From Hondaea fermentalgiana (lineage: Eukaryota > Sar > Bigyra > Thraustochytrida > Thraustochytriidae): a DNA stretch of 64,000 nt. The notes under the pieces are model-generated. The model had not been told where the DNA came from. It saw nothing but the letters and a program-made list of their open reading frames with translations, and searched no databases. Positions 1 to 10,094 of this stretch are shown in pieces. The translations under genes were made by a program, and so were the position numbers. The stretch is from NCBI GenBank assembly GCA_014084085.1, contig NPFB01000129.1, positions 18,226 to 82,225 of the forward strand, in the 5' to 3' direction. How positions within the stretch are numbered: the stretch's first letter is position 1; the number at the start of each line of letters is the position of its first letter.

Positions 1-10
1 TGCGCAAGGG

Positions 11-27
11 ACTGACTGACTGACTGA
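11..27. repeat. short (ACTG)n tract
   Basis: About four perfect ACTG units, with looser GACTGACC-like units continuing to about base 60. The first 272 bases are otherwise without a gene and form the 3' flank of the ZIP transporter gene. They also carry one TAGGCCTA palindrome at 145-152. Confidence 0.7.
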
Positions 28-144
28 ATGATTGACTGACCGCCCGAATGACCGACCGCCTGTTCATCCGATGTCACGCCAGAGCCTGACTGGCAGTGAC
101 AGCAGTGAGCAGGGCCCATCTTAACGGCTATACGTAGCCAAGCC

Positions 145-152
145 TAGGCCTA
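145..152. promoter_or_regulatory. TAGGCCTA palindrome
   Basis: One of six copies in the window, located in the 3' flank of the ZIP gene. The role is unknown. Confidence 0.25.
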
Positions 153-272
153 GTTTGTGAAAACAGAAGCAAATGAAAAAAAAATGATGGAAACTTCAAA
201 CAACGGGAACTCACTGTCCAGGGAAAGATAGACTGTGAGAGCTAGTTCTCGATCGAGAGGGGAGGGGGAGAC

Positions 273-1613
273 TCAATGGTCGTGGTCATCGTGGTCTGCA
301 TGGCAGTGGATGTGATAGAGATTTGTGAGGCCAATGAGAACGGCGCCAATGATGAACAGACCGAAGCGGAAGAAGAGAACTTTCTTGTCCAGCCCTTCAT
401 CAAAGACTTTAGGGACGAGCGTGGACAACGAAACAAAGATGATGTACCCAGCACCATACAGAAGCACGAGACCCTGGCCTTCCACGGAGATTTCGCCGCT
501 CAAGGCAAGCGCAATGACAACACCAAGAACTGCCAGGAGTGAGCTAAGGAAGTTGTAGAAGATGGCCATTTTGATCGAAAGACCTGCCGAAAGGAGTACC
601 ACGAAGTCGACGACTTCTTGTGGGATCTCGTGAAGAAGAATGGCTGCCAGAGTAATCCACCCAAGGTTTGATTCCGAGCAGAACGCGAAAGCCGTTCCGA
701 TGATAAGGCCGTCAGTAAGATTACACATGCCATCTCCAATGACGACGTTTGCGATGAGGGGGTAAGAAACAATCTTCGATCCGGTCGAATTCTCCTTTGC
801 AGCCTCAAAGTCTTCCTGCGACATGATGGCTCCTGAAGAAGAGATCTCACGCTTTACTGTTGGAAGCGCGATTTGCATGAATAGAGCACTTGCAATGCCA
901 CCGAGGAAACACGCCCCCTGCCGCCACGTATACGAAGCCTCTTCGACAGCCTCTGGTAGGAGGTGAGCCAGGACAAAGCTCAAAAGAAGGCCTGTCGCAA
1001 AGGCAGACATACTGTCCAACACGGGCTCCGAGATACGTCCTCTGCTCACAATGACAATCGCGACGCCAGCTATGGACGCGAGGGCGGAAAGAATCCCCGC
1101 TGCGATGCCCTTCCCCCACATTTGTGATGTGATTTCTTCCGGCAGGACATCCGACACTTCGCACTCATGCTCCGCCACGGCAGCTCCATCAACCAAGACT
1201 GCAGAACAACATCCTTCAAAGTGCTCGATCACGAGCTCGCCGTCTTCGCAAACCGGGATTTCACAAAAGTCCTCATCGAAGTCTTCTGCATGCTCCGAAG
1301 AGCACGAGTCAAAGAGGCTATCGTTCAAAGGAACACCCAAGAAGGCTTGCGAATCCATGTACACTGAAAATGAATCGTTCGTGCACGCAAAAACTTGAAA
1401 TGTGGCTTCAGAGTTCACAGACTCTGGAATGTCAGAGGCGGGGTTAAGATCTCCTGCGATCTCTTCGAGAACTTCCCTGAGTCTCTCATTGGACTCGGCG
1501 CACTCGTCCTCGTCATGATCGTGCTCGTGATCATGGTCGTCAGCGGCAAGCGCGCAAGGGACACTGACACTCGCGCATGCTAGCGCGAGCAAGAGAAGGC
1601 CGGCCTTGCGCAT
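273..1613 (-). CDS. ZIP-family (SLC39/LIV-1-like) divalent metal transporter
   Basis: The 446-residue protein starts at an ATG (complement of 1611-1613). A hydrophobic signal sequence (about residues 5-23) is followed by a His/Asp-rich stretch (DDHDHEHDHDEDE) and a Cys-rich acidic lumenal or extracellular domain with paired cysteines. From about residue 165 there are eight or so membrane segments. The TM4 motif is CNLTDGLIIG at residue 297 and the TM5 motif is HEIPQE at 328-333. The protein ends in another His/Asp-rich tail (HIHCHADHDDHDH). This matches the ZIP family, which moves Zn2+, Fe2+ or Mn2+ into the cytosol from outside or from organelles. Two usual metal ligands of LIV-1 members are changed: His to Cys in TM4 and the second His of HEIPHE to Gln. 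The substrate is therefore uncertain. The gene is transcribed divergently from a metal-chaperone gene about 1.2 kb away; any functional link is inference. Confidence 0.9.
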   Translation of the reverse strand: MRKAGLLLLALACASVSVPCALAADDHDHEHDHDEDECAESNERLREVLEEIAGDLNPASDIPESVNSEATFQVFACTNDSFSVYMDSQAFLGVPLNDSLFDSCSSEHAEDFDEDFCEIPVCEDGELVIEHFEGCCSAVLVDGAAVAEHECEVSDVLPEEITSQMWGKGIAAGILSALASIAGVAIVIVSRGRISEPVLDSMSAFATGLLLSFVLAHLLPEAVEEASYTWRQGACFLGGIASALFMQIALPTVKREISSSGAIMSQEDFEAAKENSTGSKIVSYPLIANVVIGDGMCNLTDGLIIGTAFAFCSESNLGWITLAAILLHEIPQEVVDFVVLLSAGLSIKMAIFYNFLSSLLAVLGVVIALALSGEISVEGQGLVLLYGAGYIIFVSLSTLVPKVFDEGLDKKVLFFRFGLFIIGAVLIGLTNLYHIHCHADHDDHDH

Positions 1614-1660
1614 GTTCCGATTGAGACTTTACTCCTTTCTCGGATGTGGCTTGAAACGGA

Positions 1661-1720
1661 TTTGGAGTTGCGGATTTGGAGTTGCGGATTTGGAGTTGCG
1701 GATTTGGAGTTGCGGATTTG
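1661..1720. repeat. 14-bp minisatellite, four copies
   Basis: The unit TTTGGAGTTGCGGA occurs four times perfectly in tandem (1661-1716), followed by TTTG. It lies about 50 bases upstream of the ZIP start codon, in the presumed 5' UTR or promoter of that gene. Confidence 0.95.
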
Positions 1721-2054
1721 CAAATCTGATCAGCTTTTCGAGCGCCACCGTGCTAATTTTCATGACGGAAAAGCGCCAGAGTATGGCCAGGGTGATCGGC
1801 CTCGACGCTTCGGAGCCTTTAGATGCAGAGTGTACAGCAACCAACCATCTCTATCTTCTTGCAATAATTTGACAGCATGATGCGACGTCATAGCGATGAT
1901 GTGCACGCGCACTCCCGGCGCTCACATGGTATTTCTGTACGGAAATCTTCAGGTTCGGCAGTGTTCCGGACACTCATCAGCGCCTTGTCCCTGCGAACCT
2001 TCGTCGAAGATCGCCCCTCGAATGGTTGGTTGCGAGGCGTAGCAGGACGCGGTG

Positions 2055-2592
2055 TAGCGTCTATAGATTCAAAGCTGCACTTGGTACACCTCAGGCTGCC
2101 AGTGGCCTGTGACTCGCGCTCTCCCTTTACTTGCCACACATAGCCTGCCGGATACGCAGCCATGGCAGAGCATGGTCAAAATTGCAGAGAAGGTCTCCTG
2201 TCTCGTCCTCCACGGTCTGACCGAAGGAAGATGCTGCGACTTCTGCCCGGACCGGGCTGCACCCGCGACGGACGTCTCAAAACGAGGCCGTAGATAGAGA
2301 TGCTAAGAGCCATAGCGTCTATAGATTCAAAAGCTGCACTTGGTACACCTCAGAATGCCAGTGGCCAGTGACAGTGACTCGCTCTACTTGCCACACATAG
2401 CCTGCCGGATACGCAGCCATGGCAGAGCATCGTCAAAATTGCAGAAGACGTCTCCTGTCTCGTCCACCACGGCCTGACCGATGCGAAGGACGACGCCATT
2501 CCGGGCTGCACGCGCCCGCAGCTGCTGCTGCAGCTGCTGCTGCCGCGACGGATGTCTCTCAACGAGGCCGCAGATAGAGATGCTAAGAGCCA
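2055..2592. repeat. tandem direct duplication, about 260-bp unit, two diverged copies
   Basis: Copy 1 spans about 2055-2312 and copy 2 about 2313-2592. Both begin with TAGCGTCTATAGATTCAAA and end with AGATAGAGATGCTAAGAGCCA, with near-identical blocks in register between them (for example GCCTGCCGGATACGCAGCC). Copy 2 carries an inserted GCAGCTGCTGCTGCAGCTGCTGC-like CTG block near 2518-2542. No conserved reading frame runs through both copies and the function is unknown. Confidence 0.9.
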
Positions 2593-2834
2593 GCTAGGAT
2601 CCCTAGGTAAATCCCGACATTCACTGTCAGGCCGGGACAGGCTTGAGCGAAGCACTTGCACGTAAGTAAACGAACGCAGGGCCATCGTCGACAGAGCACG
2701 CGCAAGTGGTGTAGTTTGCCTGCTACTGCTGGCTGGTGGAGGCGGCGCCAATTTTTTTTCGATGATTGTCAAGTCAAAGTGGGAGCGTGACTGGCATTGG
2801 GTCCAGGGCTGAGACCCAAAGCAGAACAAGAAAG

Positions 2835-4580
2835 ATGCCCAAGTTTGCGCGCAAAAAGCGAGCGAAGGACACGATGCACGCGGCGAAAGAAGACGTGAAG
2901 CGGCCCAAGAACGAGGAGGGGGGCGTGAAGCAACCCAAGAGTGAAAAAGGACTTGTTCCGGTCACGCTGCTGAGCGGCTTTCTCGGCGCTGGGAAAACTA
3001 CCTTGCTGAGGAATATTCTCCAAGAAAAACATGACGAAGATGGGGAATTCAAGTGCGCTGTCATCGTGAACGATATGGCCGAGCTGAACATCGACAAGAG
3101 CTTGATTGACAAGTCGTCCTTGCTTCGCAGCGATGATGTTATCGCTATGCAGAATGGCTGCATCTGCTGCACACTGCAGAACGACGTTGTGGAGAAGATG
3201 ACGACCTTGGCTTCTTCTGGAGATTTCAACTACATGATTATCGAAGCTTCTGGCGTTTCGGAGCCTCAAGAGATCGCGCGGTTGTTTGCCGAATGTGAAG
3301 ACGAGCACGACCATGCTGATCACGAGAGCGTGACCCTCAACAGCGTCGCCGTCCTGGATACATGTGTGACTGTGGTCGACGTCGCTGATTTTCTTGACAA
3401 TCTCACGACAGTCAAGATTGGTCCGGACAATGGTTCGCCTGCGCAGCTCCTGGTCGAGCAGATAGAGTATGCCAACGTCATCCTCTTGAACAAGACGGAT
3501 CTCTTGAGTGCAGATCAGCTCGCAACTGTAGAGAAGCATGTGCGTGTTCTCAACCCGAAGAGCAAAATACTGCGTTGCCAAAATAGCAAGATACCAATCA
3601 CAAGTATTCTCAACACAGGACTTTTTAAAGCCGAAGACTTCGTCTTTGCGCCGGTACTCCCTGATGAACTTGAGGCGGAGCCTGCATGCTGTGAAGCAAG
3701 CATGCGGCGTGGAGAATCTCCGTGTTGCAAGAAGAAACGCACTCTTGACTCGGGAATATCAAAGGTGATTCTCCCTTCAAAGCGAGGACCCAAGACACGG
3801 CATCAATCTCGCTTCGCACTCACATCGTTCATCTATTGTGCGCGACGACCTTTTCACCCTCTCCGTTTCCACAAAGACTTTGTTGAGAAATACTTTGTTT
3901 TTGTAGAGCGCGAAGAAGAAGAGGAAGACGACGTCGAAGACGACGACAAAACGCGTCAAGGTAAGATCGATGATCAAGGGCAAGACACGAAGATGAAGGG
4001 ACGAGATGATATGACGCGAAACAGCGTCGAGTCGGATGGGACGCGCACTGCCGAAGTCCCCTCGTCCTCGAAAGAAGAAGCCGAAGAAGAGGCGTTGAAG
4101 GCTCGCCAAGGTGATGCTGCCGAAAAGTCGGATGCTCGGTCCAAGGCCTTTGGTTCCCTATGTCGCAGCAAGGGGTTTCTTTGGATATCAAGCACACATG
4201 ATCTGGTCGGGCATTTTAGCCAAGCAGGGAATATTGTGACGATCGAGACCCCGGGCGTGTGGTCCGTGCTGGAAAAGAAAGCCTGGGCCGGGAGCGAAAA
4301 GGAAAAGGCCGAGATTCGAAAACTTTGGGTCGATCCTTGGGGAGATCGACGCCAAGAACTCGTTTTTATTGGGTTCGATTTGAATCACAGGAAGGTGCAG
4401 GAAGTGCTGGACCATTGCTTATTGACGGACGAGGAATTCGCTCTTGGACTCGATGGTTGGAAGGCCAGCTTTGGCGATATTTTCCTCGATGGAGGCGAAC
4501 ACGACGAGTACGCGCGCGAAAGCGTCCACTCCGATGAAGAATCCCACAAACAGGACACGGAAAAAGATGAAGGGCGCTGA
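2835..4580 (+). CDS. ZNG1: CobW/ZNG1-type GTPase metal chaperone (COG0523)
   Basis: The 581-residue protein starts at ATG 2835, the first in-frame ATG; the frame is open further upstream only from a TTG. A basic N-terminal tail precedes the GTPase domain. That domain has the P-loop GFLGAGKTT, the family metal-binding motif GCICCTL (CXCC), a Walker B-like region (NYMIIEASGVSEP) and the base-recognition motif NKTD. A Cys pair cluster (ACCEA, SPCCKK) follows. The CobW C-terminal domain begins at FALTSFIYCARRPFHP, is interrupted by a very acidic insertion of roughly 90 residues, and resumes at SKGFLWISSTHD. Eukaryotic ZNG1 (CBWD) proteins hand zinc to targets such as methionine aminopeptidase in a GTP-dependent way; that role is known for the family and assumed here. 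It is co-directional with EIPR1, 244 bases downstream. Confidence 0.9.
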   Translation: MPKFARKKRAKDTMHAAKEDVKRPKNEEGGVKQPKSEKGLVPVTLLSGFLGAGKTTLLRNILQEKHDEDGEFKCAVIVNDMAELNIDKSLIDKSSLLRSDDVIAMQNGCICCTLQNDVVEKMTTLASSGDFNYMIIEASGVSEPQEIARLFAECEDEHDHADHESVTLNSVAVLDTCVTVVDVADFLDNLTTVKIGPDNGSPAQLLVEQIEYANVILLNKTDLLSADQLATVEKHVRVLNPKSKILRCQNSKIPITSILNTGLFKAEDFVFAPVLPDELEAEPACCEASMRRGESPCCKKKRTLDSGISKVILPSKRGPKTRHQSRFALTSFIYCARRPFHPLRFHKDFVEKYFVFVEREEEEEDDVEDDDKTRQGKIDDQGQDTKMKGRDDMTRNSVESDGTRTAEVPSSSKEEAEEEALKARQGDAAEKSDARSKAFGSLCRSKGFLWISSTHDLVGHFSQAGNIVTIETPGVWSVLEKKAWAGSEKEKAEIRKLWVDPWGDRRQELVFIGFDLNHRKVQEVLDHCLLTDEEFALGLDGWKASFGDIFLDGGEHDEYARESVHSDEESHKQDTEKDEGR

Positions 4581-4683
4581 TCGCGCCAGTTTGAGATTTT
4601 CTAATCCAAATACAAATGAAATCGAACGATCAATACGATCTTTGGGTGTGAGCGATGTCGAAAAATCCAGCCGGCCAGCCAAC

Positions 4684-4691
4684 TAGGCCTA
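4684..4691. promoter_or_regulatory. TAGGCCTA palindrome
   Basis: One of six copies of this 8-bp palindrome in the window, all outside coding sequence. This copy lies between ZNG1 and EIPR1, about 135 bases upstream of the EIPR1 ATG. Any regulatory role is inference. Confidence 0.3.
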
Positions 4692-4824
4692 AAAAAATTA
4701 TTTTTTCAACCATTCTCTGGGACCTTAAAAACGGCGAGTCCCCCGAAAAAGATCTAGCTTGGGCATAGTATGCTGCATCAACAATCGTGCCAGAGCTGCC
4801 TGCGCCAGCAAACCCGGAGTCACC

Positions 4825-6126
4825 ATGTTCTCCAGCGGCGCCGCTGTGCAGAGCGTGAGCGCTGACAAGCCATGCAGGTGCGTCGAGGCCCTGCCCACGG
4901 CGACCTCTGCCACACTCGACGGGGGAGACTCACTAGGAGCCGGCGCCGATGCAGCGCTCGATGACTTCGACGAGGTTCACGCCGACAAGCACCTCTTCCT
5001 TGCTGGCACGCAGCGACTAGGCGCCGAAGAGGATACCGGTGATGCCAATGAGATTGTGCTTTTTGAATACCTCGAGGCAGGCAACAAACTAGAAACGCGC
5101 GCGCGCATGAAACATCCTGGCGAGGTTTGGCAGCTCGCGCCTCATGCAACAAGGAGAGATCTCCTCCTCACAATCGCAGGGACGGGAGTTGAACGCCAAG
5201 GAATGCTCTTTCGCTTCGACGCTGACGCAGGATCACTCAACGAGCTGGCGCGCGTCCCCACTACGACTGACCACACGCTGCGCAAGCTTCTTTGGCACCC
5301 ACCAGAAACCTCAGCTGCAGGTTCACTTGGCGGCGAAGACTTCGAAGATGACCACGAGCTTTCGGAGAGGTTCTTGGCTGTTCACGACGGCCTCGTCCGT
5401 CTTTGGGACGTCGAGCAAAGTCTCACGCAAATGGACGACATTGGCACCTGTTCGCTCCCATCGCCTCGATCGCTCGGCGCAGCTTGTTGGGATCCGCACC
5501 ATATTCATGAGGTCTCCGTGGGTTCGGGCGACAAGGTCGTTGGGATCGACCTTCGCTCCATGGAAATCACGCGCCGCATTGACGGCGCGCACAAGCTTGG
5601 TGTTCGCGACCTCGACTATAACCCCAACAAGCCATATCACCTCGTCACGGGTGGTGAGGATCGGCGCGTCAAGTTCTGGGACGTGCGCAAGCCCGACCAG
5701 CCGCTCAAGGTCATTCTGGCACACGATCACTGGGTCGGCGCCGTACGCTACAACCGCTTCCACGACCAGCTTGTCCTGTCCGCAGGTACCGATAGCCATG
5801 TTTCTCTTTGGCGCCTCTCCTCGATTTCTTCTGCACCACTCCTGGGACTCGACGACGATGACGACGACGCCAGTGACGTCGGCAATGATAGCGATGATCC
5901 AGATGACCGAGATACTGACGCGCATAGCAAAGGTGGCGCTTCAACGGCCGCAAGCACGAGTGAGACCGCTGACGGCCTGGTCAAGTCCTATGAAGACCAT
6001 GCCGACAGCGTCTACAGCGTGGCTTGGAGCGCCGCCGAGGCTTGGGTCTTTGCCTCGCTTTCCATTGATGGCAAACTTGTCGTGAATCACGTTCCGTCGG
6101 CGGAAAAGTACAAGATTCTGCTGTAG
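4825..6126 (+). CDS. EIPR1: EIPR1 (TSSC1) WD40 protein
   Basis: The 433-residue protein starts at ATG 4825 in a favourable ACCATG context. It is built of WD40 repeats, visible as VRLWDVEQ, VGSGDKVVGIDLRS, VKFWDVRKPD and VSLWRLSS. Several blocks are characteristic of EIPR1: RDLDYNPNKPYHLV, RYNRFHDQLVLSAGTDSHV, YEDHADSVYSVAWS and the carboxyl end KYKILL. EIPR1 binds the EARP and GARP tethering complexes and promotes their recruitment to endosomes and the TGN, and dense-core vesicle formation in animals. The length is close to the usual family length of about 390 residues. The extra residues lie in the acidic and Ser-rich segment before the last repeat and in the N-terminal tail. The gene is convergent with CWC22. 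Confidence 0.93.
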   Translation: MFSSGAAVQSVSADKPCRCVEALPTATSATLDGGDSLGAGADAALDDFDEVHADKHLFLAGTQRLGAEEDTGDANEIVLFEYLEAGNKLETRARMKHPGEVWQLAPHATRRDLLLTIAGTGVERQGMLFRFDADAGSLNELARVPTTTDHTLRKLLWHPPETSAAGSLGGEDFEDDHELSERFLAVHDGLVRLWDVEQSLTQMDDIGTCSLPSPRSLGAACWDPHHIHEVSVGSGDKVVGIDLRSMEITRRIDGAHKLGVRDLDYNPNKPYHLVTGGEDRRVKFWDVRKPDQPLKVILAHDHWVGAVRYNRFHDQLVLSAGTDSHVSLWRLSSISSAPLLGLDDDDDDASDVGNDSDDPDDRDTDAHSKGGASTAASTSETADGLVKSYEDHADSVYSVAWSAAEAWVFASLSIDGKLVVNHVPSAEKYKILL

Positions 6127-6454
6127 ACATGTTTGCGGTCTGACGGGGCAATTTGGTCAACAGGGATGGGATGATACGGGATGACAAGGCTGTCAAGACT
6201 ATCCGTTCCAAGTCTTGCGTTATGTTGATTGTACTTACTTGCGACTTTAAGGTTTCTAGCTGATCGTTATACTTTTACAAAATGTTGCTGCACTCACAAC
6301 ATTATTTTTGTGACAAGAGAAAAAAGAGTCTGTCTGCGCGTGTTTGCGAGCACATCATAATAGGTCTAGGTTTCCCATGGACACAGATATACCGTGCGAC
6401 ATCGCACTGTACGTTTTCCAAAAGCGAAATCCTTCGCGTACACGGCAATTGCTC
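6127..6454. other. convergent intergenic region EIPR1/CWC22
   Basis: This region is AT-richer than the flanking genes and contains only the two 3' ends. No RNA gene or conserved element is recognised. Confidence 0.6.
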
Positions 6455-7565
6455 TCACTCGCGGCGTCTACGCTTGTGGCGCGGCTCTGCCATGGATCGC
6501 GACGAATCTGAGGAAGAACTGCTTCTCGAACTGCTGCTGCCACTGCTGTCACTGCTCTCGCTGTCTGAACGACGACGGCGACGATGATGACGACGACGTC
6601 GGCGCGAGCCTGTACGGCTGTCGCCGCTGCTGCTGCTCCCACTGCCACTGCCACTGCCACTGCTGCTGCCACTGCTGCTGCTGCTCCCACTGCTGCTGCG
6701 CGAAGAGGCAGAGTCGCTATCCGAAGAGGAGGAGCTCGAGCCATCGTTTTCTTCATCGCGGGCTCGGCGTGCCGCCAGTTCGGCTGCGCGCCGAGCCTCC
6801 AGCAGACGAGGCGCATTCTTGTAGTAAGCACGCATATTGTCGGTGAGAGGACCGAGCCCACTCTTGGTGAAAAAGGTAATGCTGAAGGCAGTGTCAGCGA
6901 GATTGTCTCCCATGGGAAACATAAAGCGAAAGATGTGCTCCATTTCAGGGTTCAAGAAGCGGTCACGCAACTTGTTCATGCCCAGCTCCTGAGCCATTTC
7001 GACGCACAAATGCTTGACAAAGATGCGTTTCGTGGGGTTCGAGGCCGCTTCCGTCATGTGCACCACCTCAAAGACCGTCCAGGGCATTGCATCGTTGCTC
7101 AAGAGATGAGCAAAAAGAGAGGCAACGTTTCGCAACTGATTTGTCTCCAATCGATGAATAGTATCATACTGTGTCTTGAAGGCATCCATGAAACACTCTT
7201 GATACACGCGGGACATTCTGCAAAAACGTTGCGCAATTAGCGCGTGGTACCGATTAAAGGTCTTCTCTTGAGAGCAGCACTCAATGATCATATTCACCAG
7301 TTCGGACTCAAGACCCACGGGGATCCGAAGTTTAATGAGCTTGTGGGCAGCCTCCTCAAAGGTCAGCGAAGACATAATGGTGAGATAAATATTCCTTCGC
7401 AGCGCCACCAATTCAGACTCGGAGAGATCCTTGATTTCTCCGGCAACCTTTTCCTTTCCATGATTCGCGGCCTCTTCCGCGCCGCCGGTATCCGTAACTG
7501 CAGCCTTTTCCCCATGACCGCGGTGCGTGCTGGTGCTGCGTCCGCTTCCACCGCTGCTACTGCCG

Positions 7566-7596
<31 letters not shown>

Positions 7597-9061
7597 CATC
7601 GCTGTCATCGCCGCTGCCACCACTCTCCTCCGTGTCAGATTCGCTTCCACTCGAAGAACCGGTACTCGAGCTGGAGCTGCTCTCGACGCCTCCCAGAATC
7701 TCCTTTTGGATGGATCGCCACATGAGCTCCGATTGGCGGAACTTGCGGTCCACTGAAAACGTATCGAGTCTTTCTAGCGGGTCGAGCTCGTCGTCAAGGC
7801 CAATTTCGTGCACGATGCGATCCGAGTCCTCCACAAGGTCGAGGTTCGGCTTGATGATGGCGGGAAAATCGGCAAAGTCCTTCTTCCGGATCTCAAACAG
7901 GTCCTCAATCATGTACTGCACACGTTCCGAGACGATACCTTCCTGCAAAAGCGTTCGAAGCTGCTCAAAGATCATGTGCAGGCCATTTGGCACAGACTCG
8001 CTGAGATGCTGTCCAATCTGCTTTGTAAACTCGACGGCAACTTCCACCGAGTCGTCCGTTGGTCGGGCCAAGAGCAGGTGAATTACTTCGAGCGCCAAGA
8101 GATCATGTGCCACTTGTTGGTTCACAAGGTGGGCAATGAATCGGACGAGCGCCGTGGACTCGGGCTTGTTGCGTTTCTGGAACGCCCGACGAAAGCTCAC
8201 CACAACTCGCGTTACGAGGAGATCGCCCACCTCGGGAAGCTTGGTATTAATGACAGCCGCAACGGCCGCGTATACGGGCGTATATCCGACAGAAGCCAGC
8301 TGGGCCTTCATGAGCGCGCGCACAAGCAAACCTTTGCCACGCACAAGATTGTACTCGAAAAAGGCGGGAAGAAGTCCTTGAATATTGTTTTGGGTCACGC
8401 GGTTTACCAGGCCATTCAAACCTTTCAAAAGGCTCAGCCACGTGAGCTGCTGCCGCTCCTCGGTGGTGCGCTGAATCTTGGCGCGGGCCATCGCACGCTC
8501 GAGCTCCTTTCTCCGTTGTGGTGGCATGTAAATGCCGAGCTGGTGTTTACGGTATGAGAGAGTCACGCGTTTGGACCAATGTTTAGGAATTCCCCGCCAG
8601 CTTTCGTGCCCACTGCTCCGACCGCTGCCGTAACTCTTGCTCCGGCTCCGGCTCGGGCTGCGAGGCGGCCGGGACTGGCCTTTGCCTGATGGTGGGCCAC
8701 GCAATTCACTTCGGTCGCGTGGTCGCTCACGTGAAGCTTGGCTGCTGCTTCGGTCCCGGTTTGATGAAGTGGCGATGGCGGCGGTGGCGGCGCATTCTGG
8801 TGCAGGCTTTTCAACTTCGAGAGGAGATTGCTCCTTGGCAACGTGATCACTGTTTCGCTCAGCCTCTTCTTCCACGTGAATCTTGTTTTCATTTTTTCCC
8901 TCAAGGTTCTTGGGGCGAGACGAAGGTGCGGATGATGACGATGACGAAGAAGAAGAAGAAGAAGAGGCAGCCGAGGCGGCACTCTTCGCACTCGCCCGTG
9001 TTGCTGAGGATGCGTCCGAGGCTGCCGAAGACTCGGAGTCTGAGCGTGCGAGCTTCGACAT
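6455..9061 (-). CDS. CWC22: CWC22 pre-mRNA splicing factor (MIF4G + MA3)
   Basis: The 868-residue protein starts at ATG (complement of 9059-9061). Residues 1-150 are Ser/Arg/Glu-rich and disordered. A MIF4G domain follows at about 175-400 (WRGIPKHWSKRVTLSYRK leads in, then TWLSLLKGLNGLVNRV). An acidic Ser-rich linker comes next, then an MA3 domain at about 552-670 (LRRNIYLTIMSSLTFEEAAH). The C-terminal tail is a long Ser/Gly and Arg/Ser run. CWC22 holds eIF4A3 in an inactive state, delivers it to the spliceosome for exon-junction-complex assembly and is needed for splicing. The domain order and length fit the family. CTG/CAG-type trinucleotide runs in the DNA encode the poly-Ser tracts (around 6510-6740 and 7560-7600). 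Confidence 0.95.
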
Positions 9062-9539
9062 GGTGCTATCTACTCGCGCCTACACGCAATTGCGTGCGCG
9101 AGCGCGAGCACAAGCGCGCGAGAGTGCCAAGGGTCGTTTTGCACTGGCCAACCAGCTAGCAGGCTAGGCACGCCTGGCTGCTTTTCTTTCGCGTTACGTG
9201 GCCGAGATCGTCCGTCGCCAGAGCTTGTGTATGCGCCCGCGCGGGTTTGGTCTGCGCCGCTCTTTCTTCGCTCGCTCGAAGGGTTTCCACGCCGTGGGCC
9301 CCGACGCACCGCGCAGGACGCCTCCAAGTCGTCCTGCGGCCAAGATGATCTGTTTGTTTCTTTTGTTTTTTCACTCGCGACTCGGTGGTCTCTTGTTTCG
9401 CGTAGCACCAGCTTAAGACTTGCTACATCAGGCCCCAAGACCTTGGCGAGCTTTTCGGGGAGGAAAGAACAACAAGATCAATGCTGGGTGGGCGGCAGAA
9501 AGTGCAGCACAAGCTTCTCTCTTGAAGAAGAAAGAGAGG

Positions 9540-9565
9540 TAGGCCTATAGAGTATACTAGGCCTA
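9540..9565. promoter_or_regulatory. paired TAGGCCTA palindromes forming an imperfect larger palindrome
   Basis: Two copies of TAGGCCTA are separated by ten bases (TAGAGTATAC), giving a 26-bp nearly symmetrical element in the CWC22/RPL26 divergent promoter region. It looks like a dimeric protein-binding site; function is inference. Confidence 0.35.
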
Positions 9566-10094
9566 CTCCCTCCCCCCCCCAAAAAATTAAGCATTGCGAG
9601 AACAAAAAGGTCCGAGTGCAACGTATGCCCAATCAGCCTGACTGACATGACAGGCTCCTTCCTTGCGAAGAAGAAGGAGAAGGAAGAACTCAAGATGGAG
9701 AATACTCCTCCCAAAATGTTCAAGCATTGCAATGACACATTGCCAAACAGAAGAGACTCAAGTATACACATTTCGTTCTTTGAGAATGATTCCTGCCTGC
9801 TGCTCACAGTCAGTCTCACGAGGCTTTGGTCGTTCTTGCTGCCAGGGCTGGTCAAGTTGGCATTCCACCCACACAAAGTCTACGATCCGTATCATTACCA
9901 AAGAAAATCACAGCCCTCTGGCCTCTCTCTCTCCACCTTCCCCCCCTAACTTCTCCATTCCCCGCCCCCCAGCACTTTTCCCCTTTCGCCGCCATGTTCA
10001 TCCTTGCTCCGTTTCCGGAGCCTTCGCTCTCGCTCTCCGCGTCGCTCGCCCTTTTCGCCAGTCACTTCACATTTCGAGGCGACGGTTGCTCCGT

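Larger units (their letters stand above)
1614..2834. other. divergent intergenic region between ZIP and ZNG1 genes
   Basis: There is no convincing gene here. The region holds a 14-bp minisatellite and a tandem duplication of about 260 bp (annotated separately). It must also contain the promoters of the two divergent genes. Short open frames exist on both strands, but their residues look like translated repeat. Confidence 0.6.

Noticed and set aside
5144..6085. Long open frame (313 codons) in a second frame over EIPR1
   Set aside because: It lies on the same strand as EIPR1 and its product is Ser/Thr/Arg-rich with no domain, while the EIPR1 frame has clear family motifs. It arises from high GC3.
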